DNA of 64,000 bases from an uncultured Pelagibacteraceae bacterium. GTDB taxonomy: Bacteria > Pseudomonadota > Alphaproteobacteria > Pelagibacterales > Pelagibacteraceae. The translations under genes and the position numbers were made by a program. The stretch is from the NCBI GenBank assembly GCA_902579985.1, contig CACHIV010000001.1:248001-312000 (forward strand). Reading direction: 5' to 3'. Each line of letters starts with the position of its first letter. Positions within the stretch are counted from its first letter, which is position 1. Positions 1 through 8,921 of this stretch are shown here, piece by piece. The notes below the pieces were generated by a model that saw only the letters and a program-made list of their open reading frames with translations, was not told the origin of the DNA and made no database searches.

Positions 1-317
1 AATCGATAACTTTATTATCTGGAGGGGAACAAGCTTTAACCGCACTATCTCTTATTTTTGCGGTATTTTTAACTAATCCATCTCCAATATGTGTTCTAGA
101 TGAAGTTGATGCTCCACTAGATGATGCAAATGTCACGAGATTCTGTGGCCTTTTAGAGGAACTAATTAAAATAACAAATACAAAATTTGTAATCGTAACT
201 CATCATGCTTTAACAATGTCAAAAATGAATAAACTTTATGGAGTTACAATGCCTGAAAAAGGAATTAGTCAATTAGTAGCTGTTGATTTACAAAAAGCTG
301 AGAGTATGGTCGCTTAA
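1..317 (+). CDS. smc: SMC chromosome-segregation ATPase, C-terminal fragment
   Basis: This is the 3' end of a gene that starts before the window; the reading frame begins at base 3 and ends with TAA at 315-317. About 104 residues remain. They hold the ABC signature LSGGEQ, a Walker B stretch ending [11 protein letters not shown] (with D-loop), and the H-loop region VTHH, in the order seen in the C-terminal head of SMC proteins. SMC is the ATPase core of the condensin that compacts and segregates the chromosome. The N-terminal Walker A and the coiled coils lie outside the window. RecN or RecF are alternatives, but the APLDDANV spacing is typical of SMC. Confidence 0.88.
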   Translation, partial: SITLLSGGEQALTALSLIFAVFLTNPSPICVLDEVDAPLDDANVTRFCGLLEELIKITNTKFVIVTHHALTMSKMNKLYGVTMPEKGISQLVAVDLQKAESMVA

Positions 318-324
318 AAATAGA

Positions 325-600
325 ATGTCAGATAATCAATTTAAAACTCGCTTAGAAATTGCAAAATCTAAAATTTTAAGAAGAAATTCAAATAAAGATA
401 AAAATAGACCCTCCTCAATTGGGGTTGCATTCAAAATGAGTACTGAATTAGTGTCAGCAGTTGCAGTTGGGACAATTATTGGGTTTATTTTAGATAAGAC
501 CTTTGGTACTAAACCATGGTTAATATTAATATTTTTTTTTGTAGGAGTAATTGCTGGAATAGCTAATGTAATTAAATCTGCAAAAAATATGCAAAAATAG
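325..600 (+). CDS. atpI: AtpI-like ATP synthase assembly protein
   Basis: This small membrane protein of 91 residues sits directly upstream of the F0 genes. It has a charged N-terminus of about 40 residues and then two hydrophobic segments, the first with the glycine-rich VAVGTIIGFILDK and the second around WLILIFFFVGVIAGIANV. This is the pattern of the AtpI/AtpZ family, thought to help assemble the c-ring or supply divalent ions. I chose the ATG at 325, eight bases after the smc stop. A longer frame from a TTG at 283 would overlap smc and adds no family-like sequence. Its place before atpB matches alphaproteobacterial F0 operons. Confidence 0.78.
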   Translation: MSDNQFKTRLEIAKSKILRRNSNKDKNRPSSIGVAFKMSTELVSAVAVGTIIGFILDKTFGTKPWLILIFFFVGVIAGIANVIKSAKNMQK

Positions 601-609
601 ATAAATTTT

Positions 610-1344
610 ATGGCGGCAAATCCAATGAGTCAATTCGAAGTTTATAGAATTGGTCCAGAAATTAAAATAGGTGCTTTTGATATTTCTTTCACAAATGCAA
701 GTTTGTTTATGGTTATAAGTTCCATTGCAATTTTAATCATCTTTAATTTAGGATCTAAAAAAAATTTAATCTTACCTAATAAAATTCAGCTCTTAGCTGA
801 ATTAAGTTATATTTTTGTCTCAAAAATGATTAGTGATACAGCTGGCTCAAAAGCAAAACCTTATTTTGCTTTTATATTTTCCTTATTTATGTTCGTTCTA
901 TTTTGTAATATGTTTGGAATGATTCCTTATACTTTTACTGTAACTAGTCATATTATTGTAACTTTTGTTCTAGCAGCATTTATTTTTATTGGTGTAACAA
1001 TTGTTGGATTTGTTAAACATGGACTCGGTTATCTAAAACTATTTGTGCCTAGTGGAGTGCCGATAGTGCTACTTCCACTTATAGTAATTATTGAAATTAT
1101 ATCATATTTGAGCCGACCTGTTAGTTTATCTGTTAGACTTTTTGCTAATATGATGGCTGGACACACTATGATGAAAGTTTTCGGAGGCTTTGTAATAAGC
1201 CTTGGAATAGTCGGTGGATGGCTTCCACTGAGTTTTTCAGTTGCTTTAACTGGCTTGGAGATATTAGTTGCTTTTCTTCAAGCATATGTTTTTGCAATTT
1301 TAACATGTATCTATTTAAATGATGCATTAAATTTACACCATTAA
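610..1344 (+). CDS. atpB: F0 ATP synthase subunit a
   Basis: Subunit a forms the two proton half-channels of the inner-membrane F0 motor. The 244-residue length is normal. The essential arginine is visible at about residue 176 in SVRLFANMMAGH, inside a long hydrophobic segment, and several other membrane helices are clear. A conserved C-terminal stretch (LEILVAFLQAYVFAIL) completes the match. The gene follows atpI by nine bases and is followed by atpE after 18 bases, so it is probably co-transcribed with them. The F1 subunits are not in this window, as expected for alphaproteobacteria, where F0 and F1 genes are split. Confidence 0.97.
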   Translation: MAANPMSQFEVYRIGPEIKIGAFDISFTNASLFMVISSIAILIIFNLGSKKNLILPNKIQLLAELSYIFVSKMISDTAGSKAKPYFAFIFSLFMFVLFCNMFGMIPYTFTVTSHIIVTFVLAAFIFIGVTIVGFVKHGLGYLKLFVPSGVPIVLLPLIVIIEIISYLSRPVSLSVRLFANMMAGHTMMKVFGGFVISLGIVGGWLPLSFSVALTGLEILVAFLQAYVFAILTCIYLNDALNLHH

Positions 1345-1362
1345 TTAACATAGGAGGATATA

Positions 1363-1590
1363 ATGGAATTAGAAGCAGCAAAAATGATCGGAGCAGGTTT
1401 AGCAGCTATTGCTCTAGCTGGTGCCGGAGTTGGTATTGGAATAATATTTGGAAACTATTTGTCTGGAGCGATGAGGAATCCATCGGCAGCTCAAAAACAG
1501 TTTCCTAATTTGCTTTTAGGCTTTGCTCTAGCAGAAGCAACAGGATTATTTGGTTTAGTAGTTGCGTTAATCATTCTTTTTGCATTTTAA
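1363..1590 (+). CDS. atpE: F0 ATP synthase subunit c
   Basis: This is the c-ring monomer, a 75-residue hairpin of two hydrophobic helices joined by a short polar loop (MRNPSAAQKQFP). The ion-carrying carboxylate is Glu58 in ALAEATGLFG. The residues around it do not look like the sodium-binding set, so proton coupling is likely. A strong ribosome-binding site AGGAGG lies at 1352-1357, one of the few such sites in this window. That fits the need for many c copies per complex. The b' gene begins five bases after the stop. Confidence 0.97.
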   Translation: MELEAAKMIGAGLAAIALAGAGVGIGIIFGNYLSGAMRNPSAAQKQFPNLLLGFALAEATGLFGLVVALIILFAF

Positions 1591-1595
1591 ATTTA

Positions 1596-2186
1596 ATGAT
1601 TAAAAAAATATTTTTTCAGACGATATTTTTTAATTTCTTTTTTTTAAAAGAAGTTTTTGCAGCTGAAAGTGTAGGTATGCCTCAATTAAATCCTGAGTTT
1701 TGGATTTCTCAAATATTCTGGCTTACAATTACTTTTGGTATTTTGTATATAATTTTATCGAAGTTAATACTACCAAAAATAAGCGCAAATTTAGAATTAA
1801 GAAAATCTTTGATACAAGAAAATATAGAAGCGGCAGAAGCACAGAGAAAAGATAGTGAAACTAAATTAAAAGATTATGATGAAATTGTCTTAAAAAGTAA
1901 AATTGAAGCAAATAATATTTTCAATGATGCAAGAGAAAAAGTACTTAAAAATATTAATGTTAAAAAAGAAAATTTAGACAAACAAATTGATGAAGAAATA
2001 AATAAAGCAGAAAAAGAAATTGATATTCTTAAAAAAAATGCACCGAGGAAAATAAATAAAATTGCTATAGAAACTTCTTCAGAAATTATAAAAAAAATAA
2101 TTGGAGCTGAAGTTAATAACAGTAGTATTTCAGCTATTGTTGATGATTTGTCAAAAAGAAATGGTAATAAATATTATGGTAATTGA
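1596..2186 (+). CDS. atpF': F0 ATP synthase subunit b' (peripheral stalk)
   Basis: This 196-residue protein begins with a hydrophobic, signal-like stretch ending near AAES. The usual b-type membrane anchor (FWISQIFWLTITFGILYIIL) follows at about residues 36-55, and then a long charged helix rich in Lys and Glu. It is the first of two consecutive b-type genes, which marks the b/b' heterodimer of alphaproteobacteria and phototrophs. It would form one strand of the stator stalk that holds F1 against F0. Its 3' end overlaps the start of the next b gene. The N-terminal extension before the anchor is longer than in E. coli b. Confidence 0.9.
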   Translation: MIKKIFFQTIFFNFFFLKEVFAAESVGMPQLNPEFWISQIFWLTITFGILYIILSKLILPKISANLELRKSLIQENIEAAEAQRKDSETKLKDYDEIVLKSKIEANNIFNDAREKVLKNINVKKENLDKQIDEEINKAEKEIDILKKNAPRKINKIAIETSSEIIKKIIGAEVNNSSISAIVDDLSKRNGNKYYGN

Positions 2187-2673
2187 TGCAACATTCTGGG
2201 TAGCGATTTCTTTTGTTATATTTTTAGTGGGATTAATATACTTGAAGATCCCTAAAAAAATTAATGAAATACTTAATAAGTTGATTTCAGATATTAAAAA
2301 TGAAATTGATGAAAGTGAAAAATTGAGAACTGAAGCTAAGAAATTATTAGAAAATGCTCAAAATAAATTAGACACGGCCCAATCAGTAAGAAATGAAATA
2401 CTGGAGAGGGCCAAAGATGATAGTAATAAACTAGTTATAGAACTTAATGATAAATTTCATAAATCATCTGAAATAAAGAAAAATTTAGCAGAAAACAAAA
2501 TAAATCAAATGAAAGAAGCAGCTATAAAAGAAATTAAGGATACTTCTATAAAAATAGCTATAGACTCCGTAAAAAAAATTATTACTACTTCTGTTAATAA
2601 ATCTAAACTTGAAACACTATTCCAAAAAAATCTTAATGAAACAAAAGAAGAGTTAAAAAAAATTAACTCATAA
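2176..2673 (+). CDS. atpF: F0 ATP synthase subunit b (peripheral stalk)
   Basis: This is the second b-type stator subunit, 165 residues from the chosen start. It begins MVIDATFWVAISF, and the anchor helix runs to about residue 25 before a long Lys/Glu-rich coiled-coil region. The frame stays open upstream to 2101, but that part is the b' gene read in another frame. ATG codons at 2161 and 2176 both give a short overlap with b'. I prefer 2176 because it places the membrane helix right at the N-terminus, as usual in subunit b. The gene is followed by only 39 bases before crtI. Confidence 0.92.
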   Translation: MVIDATFWVAISFVIFLVGLIYLKIPKKINEILNKLISDIKNEIDESEKLRTEAKKLLENAQNKLDTAQSVRNEILERAKDDSNKLVIELNDKFHKSSEIKKNLAENKINQMKEAAIKEIKDTSIKIAIDSVKKIITTSVNKSKLETLFQKNLNETKEELKKINS

Positions 2674-2712
2674 TATTCTTACATTTTTTCAAAAAAACTA
2701 TAAATTATCAAA

Positions 2713-4173
2713 ATGAATTCTATTATTATTGGATCTGGTTTTGGAGGTATTGCAGCAGCCCTTCGTCTTAAAGCTAAAGGTCATAAAGTTACATTAGTTG
2801 AAAAACATCCAGATCTTGGTGGAAGAGCTAGAGTATTTAAAAAAAATGGATTTATTTACGATGGTGGTCCAACTGTAATTACTGCTCCATATTTGATCAA
2901 TGAATTATTTGAATTATTTAAAAAAAATCCAAATGATTACATAGAACTTTCTCCACTCAAGATTTGGTACCAATTTGTCTTTGAGGATAAAACTAAATTT
3001 AATTACTCGGGAGATGAAACGGAGATGAAAAAACAAATTGAAAAAATTAATAAAGAAGATGTTGTGGGCTATGAAAAATTAGTAAATTTTACAAAAAAAA
3101 TTTTTGATAAAGGTTTTACAGAGCTTGCTGACGTTCCATTTGATAAACCTTTAGTCATGATGCAGCAACTGCCTTCATTATTAAAACTTAAAAGTTATAA
3201 ATCAGTTTATTCATTAGTTTCGTCTTATATTAAAAATGAAAAACTTAGAAGAATGTTAAGCATGCATCCTCTTTTGGTTGGTGGAAATCCTTTCACAACA
3301 ACTTCTATTTATGGATTAATTCTATATTTAGAAAAAAAATGGGGTATTCATTACTCAATGGGTGGAACAGGTAATATCATAAAAGGTTTTGAGAAATTAA
3401 TGAATGAGGTTGGTATAAAGATAATAAAAGGTCATGAAGTAACAAGAATTATTTCTAATGAGAATAAAATTACTGGTATTCAATTAGACAATCAAACAAA
3501 TATTAAATCTAATAATGTTATTTGTAATGCAGACCCGCCTGCTGTTTATGAAAAAATGTTAAATAGAAATAAAAAAAATTCACTCATGTTTAAGTGGAAA
3601 AAAAATAGAATGGAATATTCTATGGGACTATTCGTTTACTATTTTGGAACTAAAAAAAATTATGAAAATGTAGAGCATCATACAATAAAATTTGGCAATA
3701 AATATAAAGAACATCTTGATGATATATTTGAGAATAAAAAATTAAATAACGATATCAGCTATTATCTTCACAGACCGTCTGCTACTGATAAATCTATGGC
3801 GCCTCCAGGACAAGACTGTTTTTATGTTTTGGTTCCAGTTCCAAATAATCAATCCAAAATTGATTGGTCCATTGAAGGTGGAAAAATGAAAAATTTAGTG
3901 ATAGATAAAATGGAAAAAGATTTGATGCCAAATCTAAGAAAAAACATTGTAGAAGATTTTTATTTAACACCAGATTATTTTGAAAAAGATTTAAATACTA
4001 AATATGGTTCTGGTTTTTCAATCCAACCAAAATTTTCACAATCAGCATATTTCAGATTTCATAACAAATCTGAGATATATGATGGACTCTATTTTGTTGG
4101 AGCAGGTACTCATCCAGGTGCAGGTGTGCCAGGAGTACTTTCATCGGCAAAAGTATTAGATAAAATTTTATAA
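2713..4173 (+). CDS. crtI: Phytoene desaturase
   Basis: CrtI introduces the double bonds that turn phytoene into lycopene, using FAD at the membrane. The 486-residue length fits the bacterial enzyme. The N-terminus has the dinucleotide-binding motif GSGFGGIAAALRLKAKGH followed by VEKHPDLGGRAR. The C-terminus has the carotenoid-desaturase signature around FVGAGTHPGAGVPGVLSSAK. The stop overlaps the crtB start by one base, so the two are translationally coupled. The gene opens the carotenoid cluster directly downstream of the F0 genes, on the same strand. Confidence 0.95.
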   Translation: MNSIIIGSGFGGIAAALRLKAKGHKVTLVEKHPDLGGRARVFKKNGFIYDGGPTVITAPYLINELFELFKKNPNDYIELSPLKIWYQFVFEDKTKFNYSGDETEMKKQIEKINKEDVVGYEKLVNFTKKIFDKGFTELADVPFDKPLVMMQQLPSLLKLKSYKSVYSLVSSYIKNEKLRRMLSMHPLLVGGNPFTTTSIYGLILYLEKKWGIHYSMGGTGNIIKGFEKLMNEVGIKIIKGHEVTRIISNENKITGIQLDNQTNIKSNNVICNADPPAVYEKMLNRNKKNSLMFKWKKNRMEYSMGLFVYYFGTKKNYENVEHHTIKFGNKYKEHLDDIFENKKLNNDISYYLHRPSATDKSMAPPGQDCFYVLVPVPNNQSKIDWSIEGGKMKNLVIDKMEKDLMPNLRKNIVEDFYLTPDYFEKDLNTKYGSGFSIQPKFSQSAYFRFHNKSEIYDGLYFVGAGTHPGAGVPGVLSSAKVLDKIL

Positions 4174-5024
4174 TGTCTAACAAGAGTTACATATCTATTT
4201 ATGCTAAGTCCTTCAACTGGGCAGGTTTTTTTTTACCAAAAAAAACTTTCAAAAAATGTTCAGCTTTGTATGACTTTTGTAGAGTTGCAGACAACATTGC
4301 AGATAACGATGAAAAAATAGAAAATAAAGAAAAAAAATTTACTCATTTTGAAAATGATTTTAATCAAAAAAACTTTGATAACCCTATTATCAAAAATATG
4401 TGGGATCTTATTGAAGAATTCAATATACCTTTGAAAATTGTTCAAGATCTATTTATTGGAATTAAATCAGATATTAAAGATAAAGTGAAATTAAATTCAA
4501 AAAAAGATCTATTAATTTACTCATACCGAGTTGCTGGAACTGTTGGATTGATGATGGCAAAAATTTTGAGAGTTAATAAAAAAAGTTCACTTAAGTCAGC
4601 TATTGATCTTGGAATTGCAATGCAGCTTACTAATATATCGAGAGATGTTATCGAAGACTCAAAAAATAATCGTTTTTATATAGATAAGAATTTTGAAGAA
4701 ATTTCATCAACTATTTATCTTGCTGATACATTTTATGAAAATTCATTTTATTCAATCAAAGACATACCCATAAGTTTTCGCTTCTCTATTTTGGTTGCTA
4801 GAAGAGTTTATAGAAAAATAGGGCATAAAATTCTGAACAAAAAGAATTTAGAAAATTATCAAAATTCTGAAAAAATATACGTTTCAAATACAGAAAAGAT
4901 CTTAGAGACTTTTCTTTCAATTTTTGACTTAATTAAACTATCATTCAGAAATAAAAAAAATGATCAAATCCAATATGATCATAATTTGATTAATGAGGAA
5001 ATAAATTTAGATGAAAGAATTTGA
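4173..5024 (+). CDS. crtB: Phytoene synthase
   Basis: CrtB joins two geranylgeranyl diphosphates to make phytoene. The 283-residue protein has the trans-isoprenyl synthase motifs: DFCRVADNIADN near residue 30, with the first Asp-rich site, and LTNISRDVIEDSKNNRFYI near residues 150-168, with the second. It overlaps crtI by one base and crtY by 14 bases. No crtE (GGPP synthase) lies in the window, so its substrate must come from a gene elsewhere. Squalene synthase is a relative, but the crtI and crtY neighbours settle the assignment. Confidence 0.93.
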   Translation: MSNKSYISIYAKSFNWAGFFLPKKTFKKCSALYDFCRVADNIADNDEKIENKEKKFTHFENDFNQKNFDNPIIKNMWDLIEEFNIPLKIVQDLFIGIKSDIKDKVKLNSKKDLLIYSYRVAGTVGLMMAKILRVNKKSSLKSAIDLGIAMQLTNISRDVIEDSKNNRFYIDKNFEEISSTIYLADTFYENSFYSIKDIPISFRFSILVARRVYRKIGHKILNKKNLENYQNSEKIYVSNTEKILETFLSIFDLIKLSFRNKKNDQIQYDHNLINEEINLDERI

Positions 5025-6078
5025 TTATATTATTATTGGTGGTGGATGTGCAGGATTATCACTTGCATATGAACTTGAAATTAATGAAAAATTAAAAGAA
5101 AAAACTTTGGCTATTATTGAACCAAGAATCGAGTATAAAAAGGATAAAACCTGGTCTTTTTGGAAAGTAGCAGCCCATAACTTTGATGATTGTGTAAAAA
5201 AAAGTTGGGAAAATTTTTCAGTTAACATCCCCAAAAAAACCAAACATTTAGAATGTGTTAGTTATCCATACCAAAGTGTTGATAGTGGGTTGTTCTACGA
5301 AAAAATAAATAACAAATTAAAAATAAATAAGAATGTTTCTTTCTATAAAAAAATAAATGAAATTAACTCGAAAAATTCTTTTATTTTCAACAGTATTCCA
5401 TCGATTAAAAAAGATAATCTTAACTTTTGGCAACATTTTTGTGGCGTTGAAATTGAAACTCAAAATAATTTTTTTGATGATGAAATTTTTAATCTTATGG
5501 ATTTTGACTGTGATCAAAGAGAAAGTGTTCATTTTTTTTATACATTACCATACTCAAAAACTAAAGCTTTAGTTGAAACTACCTGGTTATCAAAAATGAA
5601 TGACAATTCTCAAAAAGATTATGACAATCAAATAAAAAATTATATAGAAAAACATTTAAATCTAAAAAATTATAAAGTAACTTACAAAGAGGAAGGAGCA
5701 ATACCACTCTTCTACCCTTCATACGAAACAGAGAAAAATAAAATTAATATTGGGACTGCAGGAGGAATGACTAGATTAAGTACTGGATATACATTTTTAA
5801 ATATTCAAGAGCATAGTAAATATATATGTCAAAATATTGAAAAAATTACTAAAGTTAAAAAATTTAATATAAGTAAGAAATATCAATTTCTAGATGATGT
5901 CTTCTTAAAGGTCCTAAAAAAACATCCTGAGAAAATGCCTGATATTTTCTATAAAATGTTTGAGAGTTCGCCAAAGACTGTTATAAAATTTTTATCAAAC
6001 AAAAGTAATTTTTTAGAAGATTTAAGCATAATCTTTAAAATGCCAAAATGGATTTTTATTAAAGCATTATTTTATTAG
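5011..6078 (+). CDS. crtY: Lycopene beta-cyclase (CrtY type)
   Basis: CrtY closes both ends of lycopene to give beta-carotene. The 355-residue protein opens with a flavin-binding motif YIIIGGGCAGLSLAYEL, followed by the family stretch DKTWSFW near residue 47. A later segment NIGTAGGMTRLSTGYTFLN (about residues 245-265) matches the conserved cyclase region. It overlaps crtB by 14 bases and is followed 12 bases later by blh. Its product is the direct substrate of the blh enzyme, so the gene order follows the pathway. Confidence 0.92.
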   Translation: MKEFDYIIIGGGCAGLSLAYELEINEKLKEKTLAIIEPRIEYKKDKTWSFWKVAAHNFDDCVKKSWENFSVNIPKKTKHLECVSYPYQSVDSGLFYEKINNKLKINKNVSFYKKINEINSKNSFIFNSIPSIKKDNLNFWQHFCGVEIETQNNFFDDEIFNLMDFDCDQRESVHFFYTLPYSKTKALVETTWLSKMNDNSQKDYDNQIKNYIEKHLNLKNYKVTYKEEGAIPLFYPSYETEKNKINIGTAGGMTRLSTGYTFLNIQEHSKYICQNIEKITKVKKFNISKKYQFLDDVFLKVLKKHPEKMPDIFYKMFESSPKTVIKFLSNKSNFLEDLSIIFKMPKWIFIKALFY

Positions 6079-6090
6079 TCATATTTAGAA

Positions 6091-7026
6091 ATGAATAATC
6101 AAATTAAAAAAATCAATTTAAATCACTCTTTTATTTTTTTTTTATTTTGTAACATTTTTTCTTTAATAGCCTTTAAAATAAATAAATTTACAATCTCTCC
6201 ATTAATTTGCTTATTCTTAATTTTAAGTATTGGTATTTCTCATGGATCTCTTGATAATGAAAAAGGAAGAAAACTTTTTCAAATTTTCGGGATTAATAAT
6301 TTTTTTATTTTTTATTTATCATATATTTTAATAGCTCTAATAGTAATAATTTTGTGGATGATCGTACCATATATTTCTTTAATAATTTTTTTAATAGTAG
6401 CTTCGTATCATTTTGGTAAAGAAGATACTCAATTTTTGATAATTGAAAATTCATATCTTAATCAATTATTATTTTTCTTAAAAGGTTCTTTAATAATTTT
6501 TGCGCCAATGTTTTTTCATTTTGATGAAACGATATCAATATTCAAATTATTGCTAATCGAAAATGAAACTTTCTATGAATTTTTAAATTTAATAGAAACC
6601 AACAAAATTTGGCTTTATGGTATTATTCTTTCAACTTTATCAAGTATTTTATTATTTGTTAAAAATTTTGAGTTAAAAAAACTCATAATTTTTTTGGATT
6701 ATTTTTCAATTCTTATTATAAATTATCATTTTTCTCCTTTAATAGCTTTTACTATTTATTTCTGTTTTTTACATTCAATAAGACACAGTATTTCATTAAT
6801 GTCTGAATTAGATAAAAATAACCTTGGTAATGGATTAAAAATCTTTATTAAAAAATCTTTACCTCTAACAATTATTACTGCTATTTTTTGTTTAATTGGG
6901 CTTTATTTATTAAATAATACTTACAATTTAGATAGTTCAATTCTTAAAATTATATTTATAGGTTTGGCGTCTTTAACCTTTCCACATATATTACTAGAAT
7001 ATTTGATTGAAAAAAATGAAAAATAA
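6091..7026 (+). CDS. blh: Beta-carotene 15,15'-dioxygenase (Brp/Blh family)
   Basis: Blh cleaves beta-carotene in the middle to give two retinals, the chromophore of proteorhodopsin. The 311-residue protein is almost entirely membrane-spanning. It carries the family's conserved histidines in GISHGSLDNEKG (His51), SYHFGKED (His107) and LHSIRHS (His228 and His232), which are proposed to hold the iron, plus FPHILLEYL near the C-terminus. It follows crtY by 12 bases and overlaps ispH by 11 bases. The presence of blh implies a rhodopsin elsewhere in the genome, since none is encoded here. Confidence 0.92.
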   Translation: MNNQIKKINLNHSFIFFLFCNIFSLIAFKINKFTISPLICLFLILSIGISHGSLDNEKGRKLFQIFGINNFFIFYLSYILIALIVIILWMIVPYISLIIFLIVASYHFGKEDTQFLIIENSYLNQLLFFLKGSLIIFAPMFFHFDETISIFKLLLIENETFYEFLNLIETNKIWLYGIILSTLSSILLFVKNFELKKLIIFLDYFSILIINYHFSPLIAFTIYFCFLHSIRHSISLMSELDKNNLGNGLKIFIKKSLPLTIITAIFCLIGLYLLNNTYNLDSSILKIIFIGLASLTFPHILLEYLIEKNEK

Positions 7027-7957
7027 AGAATTAAAAATATTATTATCTGCTCCAAGGGGTTTTTGTGCTGGAGTAGAACGAGCAATAGAAATAGTCGAAA
7101 AATCGATTCAAAAATATGGTGCTCCAGTTTATGTTCGTCATGAAATAGTTCATAATAAATATGTAGTTGATGATCTAAAAAGTAAAGGGGCTATTTTTGT
7201 AGAGGAGTTAGAGGAAATTGAAGATAAAACAAGACCGGTTATTTTTTCGGCCCATGGTGTTCCTAAAAAAATACCTAAAGAAGCAAAAAGTTACAACATG
7301 ACTTATATTGATGCTACCTGTCCTCTTGTATCAAAAGTGCATAGAGAAGCTGAAAATCTTCATAAGTCCGGCTATCATTTAATTTTAATTGGACATGAAA
7401 ATCATCCGGAAGTTATTGGAACAATGGGTCAATTACCCAAAGGATCTATTGATTTAATTCAAAACGAAAATGATGCGAAAAAATATAAAACTAAAAATGA
7501 AAAGATTGCATATGTTACTCAAACAACTTTATCAATGGATGATACAAAAGATATTATACAAATCTTAAAAGAGAGATTTCAAGATATAAGAGAACCTTTA
7601 AAAGAGGATATTTGTTATGCCACAACAAATAGACAAATGGCAGTTAAAAATATTGCAAAAAAATGTGATTTATTTTTTGTAATAGGTAGTAGAAATTCAT
7701 CAAATTCTGTCAGATTAGTTGAGGTTGCTAAAAAATCAGGATGCTCTAATTCACAATTGATTCACTCACAGAGTAAAATTCCATTCGACTTGATTGAAAA
7801 TTCAAATACGATCGGTATTTCATCTGGAGCTTCTGCACCTGAGATTTTAGTTGATAATTTTGTAAATGAGTTAAAAAATAGATTTATAGTCAGTATAGAT
7901 GAAGTCGAAATCATTAAGGAAAATGTAGTTTTCAAAGCTCCAAAAAAATTAAATTAA
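7016..7957 (+). CDS. ispH: 4-hydroxy-3-methylbut-2-enyl diphosphate reductase
   Basis: IspH (LytB) is the last enzyme of the MEP pathway and makes IPP and DMAPP. It uses a [4Fe-4S] cluster. The three cluster cysteines are visible in GFCAGV, DATCPLVSKVH and EDICYATTNRQ. I place the start at the ATG at 7016 (MKNKELKILLSAPRG), which overlaps the blh stop by 11 bases; a TTG at 7007 is also in frame. The protein is then 313 residues, a normal length. Its position behind the carotenoid genes links isoprenoid supply with retinal synthesis. Homoserine kinase follows after one base. Confidence 0.96.
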   Translation: MKNKELKILLSAPRGFCAGVERAIEIVEKSIQKYGAPVYVRHEIVHNKYVVDDLKSKGAIFVEELEEIEDKTRPVIFSAHGVPKKIPKEAKSYNMTYIDATCPLVSKVHREAENLHKSGYHLILIGHENHPEVIGTMGQLPKGSIDLIQNENDAKKYKTKNEKIAYVTQTTLSMDDTKDIIQILKERFQDIREPLKEDICYATTNRQMAVKNIAKKCDLFFVIGSRNSSNSVRLVEVAKKSGCSNSQLIHSQSKIPFDLIENSNTIGISSGASAPEILVDNFVNELKNRFIVSIDEVEIIKENVVFKAPKKLN

Positions 7958-7958
7958 A

Positions 7959-8921
7959 ATGGCTGTTTATACAAAAATAAATAAAAAAGATATTTCTTTT
8001 ATTAACAAAAAATTTGAAATTGACAAAATTATTAACTTTAATGGTATTAAAAAAGGCATTGAAAATACAAATTATTTATTAAAGTCAAAAAACGAAAAAT
8101 TTATACTAACAATTTTTGAAAAAAGAGTTTCTAGAAAAGAAATACCATTTTTTATGAAATTAATGGATCAATTAAATAATTATAGAATTAATTGTCCAAA
8201 ACCACTAAAAAATAAAAATGGAAATTATCTAATAAGAATAAAAAATAAAACTGCTTGCATTGTCTCTTACCTTAAAGGAAAAGATAAACAAAATTTAAAT
8301 CTTAAGAATTGTTATGAAATTGGTAAAAATATTGGAAAACTACATGCTTCATCTAAAAAAATAAAATTATACAGAAAAAATTCTATGTCTATTAATAATT
8401 TGAATTCATTATTGAAAAATACAAAATCTAAAAAAATTCCATCAAAATTAAGATCTTTATTAAAAAAAAATTTGACAGAAATTAAAATAAATTGGCCTAA
8501 AAACTTACCAAAAGGAATAATTCATGGTGATTTATTTATTGATAATATTTTTTTTGATAAAAAAAAATTTGTAGGATTTATTGATTTTTATTTTTCTTGT
8601 AATGATTATTTAATGTATGAGATAGCAATAAGCATTAATGCTTTATGCTTTGATAAAAAAAGAAATAAGTTTGTTTTGAACAACAAAAAAGTCAAAAATT
8701 TAATTAAGGGATACCAAACTGTAAGAAAGATCTCTAAAAAAGAGAAAAATGCCTTAAATATTTTATGTAAAGGAGCTGCTTTAAGATATCTTTTTACTCG
8801 AACTTATGATTATTTTAATACCCCTAAAACAGCTTTAATAAAAATAAAAGATCCTAAAGAGTATTACCAAAAACTTATAATACATAACAATTTAAAAACT
8901 TATAAAGATTATTTAAATTAA
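7959..8921 (+). CDS. thrB: Homoserine kinase (ThrB, choline-kinase-like type)
   Basis: ThrB phosphorylates homoserine in threonine synthesis. This 320-residue protein is the aminoglycoside/choline-kinase-fold type found in alphaproteobacteria, not the GHMP type of E. coli. The catalytic loop is IIHGDLFIDNIFF near residue 190, followed by the metal-binding GFIDFYFSCNDY. The N-terminal region with GIENTNYLLKSKNEKFILTI fits nucleotide binding. It starts one base after ispH and its stop overlaps the rnhA start by one base. Threonine synthase (thrC) is about 1 kb away on the opposite strand, which supports the role. Confidence 0.9.
   Translation: MAVYTKINKKDISFINKKFEIDKIINFNGIKKGIENTNYLLKSKNEKFILTIFEKRVSRKEIPFFMKLMDQLNNYRINCPKPLKNKNGNYLIRIKNKTACIVSYLKGKDKQNLNLKNCYEIGKNIGKLHASSKKIKLYRKNSMSINNLNSLLKNTKSKKIPSKLRSLLKKNLTEIKINWPKNLPKGIIHGDLFIDNIFFDKKKFVGFIDFYFSCNDYLMYEIAISINALCFDKKRNKFVLNNKKVKNLIKGYQTVRKISKKEKNALNILCKGAALRYLFTRTYDYFNTPKTALIKIKDPKEYYQKLIIHNNLKTYKDYLN

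Noticed and set aside
283..324. Longer AtpI from a TTG start at 283
   Set aside because: It would overlap the smc 3' end, and the added residues show no AtpI similarity; ATG 325 is preferred.
1596..2186. The b' subunit as a duplicated pseudogene of subunit b
   Set aside because: Both b-type genes are full length with intact anchors and stalks, and the b/b' pair is normal in this group.
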